Source of the DNA: Salinactinospora qingdaonensis
GTDB taxonomy: Bacteria; Actinomycetota; Actinomycetes; Streptosporangiales; Streptosporangiaceae
Reading direction: 5' to 3'
DNA: 64,000 nt
NCBI RefSeq assembly: GCF_039539445.1
Contig: NZ_BAABDD010000001.1
Location: forward strand, 1-64,000
Shown here: positions 59,591-64,000 of the stretch, piece by piece
Layout: each line of letters begins with the position of its first letter
Position numbering within the stretch: position 1 is the stretch's first letter
Translations under genes and position numbers: made by a program
Notes under the pieces: generated by a model
What the model saw: the letters and a program-made list of their open reading frames with translations, nothing else
Database searches by the model: none
What the model was told of the DNA's origin: nothing

Positions 59591-60724
59591 AGTGTTCCTC
59601 CAATCCATCGAGAATTCGATTCCTTGAACCAAGATGACCAAAGAAAAACAACAGAAACAAGCCCCCCGCCTTCCATAAACAAAATTATGGACACTGCACA
59701 ACGCGGGCAAATATGAACTCTTCACACTTAACGCACCCTCTCGCCACCCCCAAGCAACACCCACCACATTTCGCCCCACAAAATTCCTATTAGAAATACA
59801 GTGAAAAATATACAGACCGACAAAAAAGGTTTTCTAGAAAAAATATCCACCGAGGAAACGGTTTAACCAACCGGAAGTCGCAGGTCAAAGGCCACATATA
59901 TCCCGCCCGCCACGGTCATGACAAGCACGGCCACGCGGCACCATACGGGGGACGCGAGAGGAGGGATCTACGCCCACCGACCTCACCAGCGAATTCGATC
60001 ATGGCTTATCGCCACATGCGGTATCTATCCCATCAGGACGGCCTCAACAGTTTCCTCGAAACAGATCTCTACCCGCCAGCGATCTCGATCGAGGAGCCTA
60101 CCGACGTGAATCCATTCGCACACAATCGAAGTATCGAGGCCCACGAGAGCGGCGAACTCACCCGCGCTCTCCTCCGGTTTTCGGCGGTTGTACTCAGACC
60201 GTCGTCGATCCCTACCGAACTCGCCTCGCAGTGCCGCGGGGCGGGCGGGAGAGCGCCGCTGTGGTTCCGGCTCTTGCGGATCTCGAAGCCGTCCGTCACA
60301 CCCCTCTAGAGGCGAGGGTGTTGCAACGACCTCTGGAACTCAAGCCCACGCGGGACCTGGGGCGTGGTGTGGAGCGGTACGGAGGAGGGCGCAGGGCGTC
60401 TCCCACCGCTCGTGCCTCGATCGCTCCGCGATCTCGGCAGCCCAATGGGGCGGGTCTTCCTGGGGGCGGACACCACGCCCTGACGCCATTCCCGGGGCAC
60501 TCGCCTGTCGCGTCCCGGGGCGGTAATGGCAACCTCTCACCCCGATGGTCCCCACCTCGTTTGCGGCCACCTCAGCCACCATCCCCCTCAAGCTAACGAC
60601 GCCACCCACCCCACCCCAGGAACCGCCCCGACCGCTGCCGCAGCGGGGTACTGTTGCCGGCCGGCTGGGAACCGCCCACGCTTGGGCCGCCGAGAACTGC
60701 GGGCAAAGTGGGCCGCGGGTGGCC
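59591..60724. other. long, partly AT-rich interval upstream of the peptide operon
   Basis: 1.13 kb with no confirmed gene. Positions 59600-59900 are strikingly AT-rich (runs such as AAAGAAAAACAACAGAAAC and GTGAAAAATATACAGACC), unlike the rest of the window, and should hold the peptide-operon promoter. Around 60180-60340 the plus strand reads like a worn coding fragment (TVVDPYRTRLAVPRG, VVPALADLEAVRHTPLE) without a start. A core repeat sits at 60408. I see nothing further up to the nmtR stop. Confidence 0.45.
60408..60442 (-). repeat. palindromic core repeat
   Basis: GCTCGTGCCTCGATCGCTCC then GCGATCTCGGCAGCC, minus orientation, one change from consensus. Confidence 0.72.
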
Positions 60725-61084
60725 TCAGCGGTCCGAGACCCCTAGCCGCAGGTGCTCGATGTGGTAGACCGCCTGGTCGAGCAGTTCGGCGACATGGTGG
60801 TCGTAGAGCGCGTAGCTGATGCTGCGGCCATCGCGCGTTCCGATGACCAGACCGAGGTTGCGCAGCAGCCGCAACTGGTGTGAGACCGCCGACTGGGTCA
60901 TGCCAACCGTCTCGACGAGTTGGCCCACCGTTTGCGGCTCGGCGCGCAGCGCGGTCAGGATCAGCAGTCGGCTGGGCGTAGCGAGCGCCTGTAGCGTCTC
61001 GGCGACCGCCGCGGCTCCAGCGGCGTCCAACCGCGCCGGGCCCGCCGAAACCGTCGCGGACATATCACTCGCCTTGTGCCCCAT
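60725..61084 (-). CDS. nmtR: NmtR-like Ni/Co-sensing ArsR/SmtB repressor
   Basis: 119 residues. Helix-turn-helix QLVETVGMTQSAVSHQLRLL and wing GTRDGRSISYALYD. The alpha-5 metal site of M. tuberculosis NmtR is conserved: D95 and H97 in YDHHV, H108 and H111 in YHIEH. The N-terminus MGHK matches NmtR, whose Gly2 amine and His3 are reported metal ligands, so the start at 61084 is chosen although a downstream Met (61063) has a better ribosome-binding site. It should repress the divergent P-type ATPase gene until Ni or Co binds. Confidence 0.85.
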   Translation of the reverse strand: MGHKASDMSATVSAGPARLDAAGAAAVAETLQALATPSRLLILTALRAEPQTVGQLVETVGMTQSAVSHQLRLLRNLGLVIGTRDGRSISYALYDHHVAELLDQAVYHIEHLRLGVSDR

Positions 61085-61165
61085 GTCCGCAATGGTACGG
61101 GGCACGCCACGGCACCACATCCCACGCAGGGGCCACATCACCGCCACCCCCAAACCAATCATCAA

Positions 61166-61181
61166 ATGAAGACGTCTTCAT
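61166..61181. promoter_or_regulatory. probable NmtR operator
   Basis: ATGAAGACGTCTTCAT is a perfect 16-bp palindrome between the divergent nmtR and ATPase genes, of the size and AT-flanked type bound by ArsR/SmtB dimers. It lies 51 bases before the chosen ATPase start and directly before TATGTACGTGTATGGT, which could contain the -10 box. Confidence 0.65.
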
Positions 61182-61232
61182 ATGTACGTGTATGGTTGGT
61201 CGGGTCGTACCGCCGATCCGGAAGGGCCACCG

Positions 61233-63209
61233 ATGCCCCCGACCGTCGCCACCGCACAGGAGCACCAGCCCCACTCCTGCCCACGCGGCGCGCCGGCCAC
61301 GTCCCGCACCCCGATATTCGCCGTGGCCGAGGCGCGCTGGGCGACTGTAGCCCTTGCCCTGTTCGCACTGGCCGCCACTGCCGATTTCCTCGGCGCACCG
61401 CCATGGCTGCACCTGCCGCTGTACGCCGGCTGCTACCTCGCCGGAGGCTGGGAGCCGGCCTGGGCGGGACTACGCGCGCTGCGGGACAAGACCCTGGACG
61501 TGGATTTGCTGATGGTGATCGCGGCAGCCGGCGCCGCCGCGATCGGCCAAGTCTTCGACGGCGCCCTGCTGATCGTGGTCTTCGCCACCTCCGGCGCGCT
61601 GGAGGCCCTGGCCACCCGCCGCACTGAGGACTCCGTCCGCGGCCTGCTGGACCTCGCCCCTCCCCGTGGTTCCCGGCTGCGCTCCGACGGCAGCGAGGAA
61701 CTCGTAGCAGCCGAAGACCTGGCTGTGGGTGAGGAAATCCTCGTGCGCCCCGGTGAACGGATCGCCGCCGACGCGGTGGTGATCGAGGGCGCCAGCGAGG
61801 TCGACCAGGCCGGCATCACCGGCGAGGCGCTGCCCGCGGCCAAGGAAGCCGGGCGCGAGATCTTCGCCGGAACGATCAACGGCACCGGCACGCTGCGGGC
61901 ACGGGTCATCCGGCCGGCCCACGACACGGTCGTGGCGCGCATCGTGGCGATGGTGCGCCAGGCTTCGGCCACCAAGGCGCGCGTGCAACTGTTCATCGAA
62001 CGCTTCGAGCAGCGCTACTCCGTCGGCGTGGTCGTCGCCACCGTGGCGCTGTTCTGCGTCCCCCTCTTGCTGGGCTCCGACGTGGAGTCGGCACTGCTGC
62101 GCGCCATGACCTTCATGATCGTCGCCTCACCCTGCGCGATCGTGCTGGCCACCATGCCGCCACTGTTGGCGGCCATGTCCACCGCCGGACGTCACGGCGT
62201 GCTCGTCAAAAACGCCGTGGTGCTGGAACGCCTCGCCGACACCAGCGTGGTGGCCCTGGACAAGACCGGGACCGTCACAGCGGGCCGGCCGGTGTTGGAG
62301 GAGGTCCGCCTCCTCGGCGAGGCTCCCCTGGAACACGAACAGGTGCTGCGGCTGGCTGGCGCGGCCGAGTACCCCAGCGAGCATCCCCTAGCCACTGCCA
62401 TCGTCACCGCCAGCCGGCAGGCGAAAGTGACCGTGACCGGCGCGAGCGACTTCGTCTCCCTGCCCGGGCGCGGGGTCACGGCCACCGTGGACGGACACCG
62501 AGTCGAGGTCGGCACCGCCGACCGGCTCGCGATCAGCGGCCCGGCGGCACAGCGGGCAAGGACGGTCGCGCACACCATGACCGACGCCGGACACACTGCC
62601 GTGGTGGTGGCGCGCGACGGGGTTCCCGTCGCCGTCCTTGGCGTGCGCGACGTGGCGCGCCCCGAGGCTGCCGACGCACTGCACCGCTGCACCACCCTCA
62701 CCCGCACCCCGCCGCTGCTGCTCACCGGCGACAACGCCGCCGCAGCGGCGCGGGTGGCCGCGTCGGTGGGGATCACTGATGTGCGGGCTGGGCTGCTCCC
62801 CGAGGACAAGGTAGCCGCAGTGAACGAACTGAGCCAGCGCGGTGAACGGGTCGCGCTGGTGGGCGACGGGGTGAACGACGCGCCGGCGATGGCCACCGCC
62901 CACACCGGTATCGCCATGGGGCAAGCGGGCACCGACGTCGCTTTGGAGACCGCCGACGCCGTCGTGGTGCGTGACGAGCTGCACGCGATCCCGACCGTCA
63001 TCGCGCTCGCGCGACGCGCCCGCCGGCTCGTCATCGCCAACCTGGTGATCGCGGGAACGGTGATCGTGGGGCTGGTGACATGGGATCTCGTGGGGACGCT
63101 GCCGCTCCCGCTCGGCGTGGCCGGCCACGAGGGCTCTACCGTGCTCGTGGCCCTCAACGGGCTGCGGCTGCTGCGTTCCAAAGCCTGGCGTGACGCTCAA
63201 GGCTCCTGA
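61233..63209 (+). CDS. ctpJ: P1B-4-type heavy-metal P-type ATPase (CtpJ/CtpD-like Co/Ni/Fe efflux)
   Basis: 658 residues. Membrane metal site S299-P300-C301 in VASPCAIVLATMPP; phosphorylation D343 in ALDKTGTVTAG; ATP-binding HP motif in YPSEHPLATAIV; GDGVNDAPAMA hinge; H632-E633-G634-S635-T636 in the last membrane segment. SPC plus HEGxT and no N-terminal metal-binding domain define P1B-4 pumps, which export Co, Ni or Fe. ATG at 61233 has AAGGG 6 bases upstream; an earlier ATG (61182) lies on the operator edge. Regulation by the divergent nmtR is likely, as for M. tuberculosis ctpJ. Confidence 0.88.
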   Translation: MPPTVATAQEHQPHSCPRGAPATSRTPIFAVAEARWATVALALFALAATADFLGAPPWLHLPLYAGCYLAGGWEPAWAGLRALRDKTLDVDLLMVIAAAGAAAIGQVFDGALLIVVFATSGALEALATRRTEDSVRGLLDLAPPRGSRLRSDGSEELVAAEDLAVGEEILVRPGERIAADAVVIEGASEVDQAGITGEALPAAKEAGREIFAGTINGTGTLRARVIRPAHDTVVARIVAMVRQASATKARVQLFIERFEQRYSVGVVVATVALFCVPLLLGSDVESALLRAMTFMIVASPCAIVLATMPPLLAAMSTAGRHGVLVKNAVVLERLADTSVVALDKTGTVTAGRPVLEEVRLLGEAPLEHEQVLRLAGAAEYPSEHPLATAIVTASRQAKVTVTGASDFVSLPGRGVTATVDGHRVEVGTADRLAISGPAAQRARTVAHTMTDAGHTAVVVARDGVPVAVLGVRDVARPEAADALHRCTTLTRTPPLLLTGDNAAAAARVAASVGITDVRAGLLPEDKVAAVNELSQRGERVALVGDGVNDAPAMATAHTGIAMGQAGTDVALETADAVVVRDELHAIPTVIALARRARRLVIANLVIAGTVIVGLVTWDLVGTLPLPLGVAGHEGSTVLVALNGLRLLRSKAWRDAQGS

Positions 63210-63408
63210 GGTGCCATGAAGACGGCCCCCGTGCCGTGCGCGGGGCGGGGCCGGCCAGCGAACCGGCGGCAGCGCGCCGCCACTATAGGGGCGCACCCAC
63301 TGCGCCGAAGGTGCCCTCGGCTGCGCGCGACCGGCCGCTGTGCAGAGAAGGCCCTTGCCTGAGCACCGCAATGCCACGAGCGCCTCGGCCGCTCCGGTAG
63401 CACCCGTG

Positions 63409-63424
63409 CGGCGCTACGGCGCCG
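63409..63424. terminator. small hairpin between convergent ctpJ and parE
   Basis: CGGCGC / GCGCCG with a TACG loop, 4 bases beyond the parE stop. A weak candidate terminator. Confidence 0.3.
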
Positions 63425-63428
63425 TGGC

Positions 63429-64000
63429 TCATGCGTCGATGCGCGACAGGTCCAGATCCTGGGCGCTCTTGGCCAGAAACTCCCGCCGGGGAGCGACCTC
63501 GTTGCCCATGAGCAGGCTGAAGACCCGCGTGGCCTCCTCGGCGTCCTCCACACGGATACGGCGCAACGTGCGGTAACGCGGGTCCATCGTGGTCTCGGCG
63601 AGCTGGTCGGCGTCCATCTCCCCCAGCCCCTTGTAGCGCTGCACCGGCTCCTTCCAGGTGAAGCCCTTCTGCTCCAGCTCCAACAGCTTGGCGTGCAGCT
63701 CGGCGTCGGAGTAGGTGTAGATGTACTTGTCGCGCTGCTTGGCGCCGCGCTTCTTCTTGCCGATGTTGGTGAGCTCAACCCGGTGCAGCGGCGGCACGGC
63801 CGCGTAGACGCGCCCGCTTTCCAGCATGGGGCGCATGTAGCGGTAGACCAGCGTCAGCAGCAGACAGCGAATGTGCGCGCCGTCGACATCGGCGTCGGCC
63901 ATAAGGATGACGCGACCGTAGCGAGCGGCGTCGACGTCGAAGGTGCGGCCGGAACCGGCCCCGATGACCTGGAGAATGGCCGCGCATTCGGCGTTTTTGA
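63429..64000 (-). CDS. parE: DNA topoisomerase IV subunit B, C-terminal part (cut by window edge)
   Basis: The frame is open to the right edge. Visible: KNAECAAILQVIGAGSGRTF, the Toprim DxD segment LMADADVDGAHIRCLLLTL, YRYMRPMLESGRVYAAVPPL, EPVQRYKGLGEMDADQL and MDPRYRTLRRIRVEDAEEAT, ending DLSRIDA. These are the Toprim and C-terminal domains of a GyrB/ParE subunit; the nearby parC makes ParE the better name. The ATPase half lies outside the window. Confidence 0.9.
   Translation of the reverse strand, partial: KNAECAAILQVIGAGSGRTFDVDAARYGRVILMADADVDGAHIRCLLLTLVYRYMRPMLESGRVYAAVPPLHRVELTNIGKKKRGAKQRDKYIYTYSDAELHAKLLELEQKGFTWKEPVQRYKGLGEMDADQLAETTMDPRYRTLRRIRVEDAEEATRVFSLLMGNEVAPRREFLAKSAQDLDLSRIDA

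Noticed and set aside
60001..60309. 102-codon plus-strand frame in the AT-rich interval
   Set aside because: No ribosome-binding site; another frame of the same DNA looks slightly more protein-like further on, so at most this is a worn fragment.

Overview
The window is GC-rich actinomycete chromosome. GTG and TTG starts are frequent, genes overlap as GTGA/ATGA/TTGA, and actinobacterial families are abundant (DUF397, DUF1707, DUF3145, DUF5709, DUF5998, an Rv2466c-type mycothiol-linked DsbA protein, NmtR). A Nocardiopsaceae-like organism is my inference; no rRNA gene is present to confirm it.

Layout. 1-970: 3' end of an IS110-type transposase and repeat debris. 971-14067: a biosynthetic gene cluster. 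It holds chorismate mutase, a fused aminodeoxychorismate synthase, a prephenate-dehydrogenase-like enzyme and a HisC-like aminotransferase, the four steps expected to make 4-amino-L-phenylalanine. With these are an AMP-forming ligase, a monothiol DsbA-family protein, a protein with two ATP-grasp domains, a single ATP-grasp ligase and an MFS exporter, followed by a LuxR-type regulator. The likely product is an exported small peptide or amide containing 4-aminophenylalanine. 14594-22890: mixed genes (PEP-mutase-like, broken YciI, PEBP, HAD, ATP-grasp plus inositol-phosphatase pair, two DUF1707 paralogues, DUF3145). 23136-27046: sigma factor, small beta-rich protein and TPR-CHAT (caspase-like) protein. 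28067-29970: a gene-free accessory stretch with an orphan type I-E-like mini CRISPR array, a 66-bp tandem repeat and decayed CRISPR-like repeats. 29971-43261: mostly housekeeping genes (metallo-hydrolase, Bcp, phosphodiesterase, PatZ-like acetyltransferase, PfkB kinase, XRE/DUF397 pair, RecQ with a phosphoribosyltransferase-like tail). 43336-49571: complete seven-gene Mrp Na+/H+ antiporter operon. 51004-63429+: parC and the 3' end of parE enclose carbonic anhydrase, a TPR protein, a HigBA toxin-antitoxin islet, a Cds1-like PLP enzyme, a four-gene coupled operon headed by an 81-codon peptide gene, and a divergent nmtR/ctpJ-like metal-efflux pair.

Two kinds of mobile DNA recur. A roughly 150-bp MITE with IS5-like ends occurs three times, each time in a YTAR target that overlaps an amber stop codon. 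Its central 35-bp palindromic core occurs about 11 more times in intergenic DNA. Separately, the HigBA islet sits between two exact 125-bp copies of the promoter and first 19 codons of the neighbouring gene, so it entered with a long target duplication that kept that gene intact.

Best candidates for something undescribed are the ATP-grasp/4-aminophenylalanine cluster, the 59590-56623 peptide-headed operon, the TA islet with long target duplication, the sigma/CHAT cassette and the stop-codon-associated MITE family.
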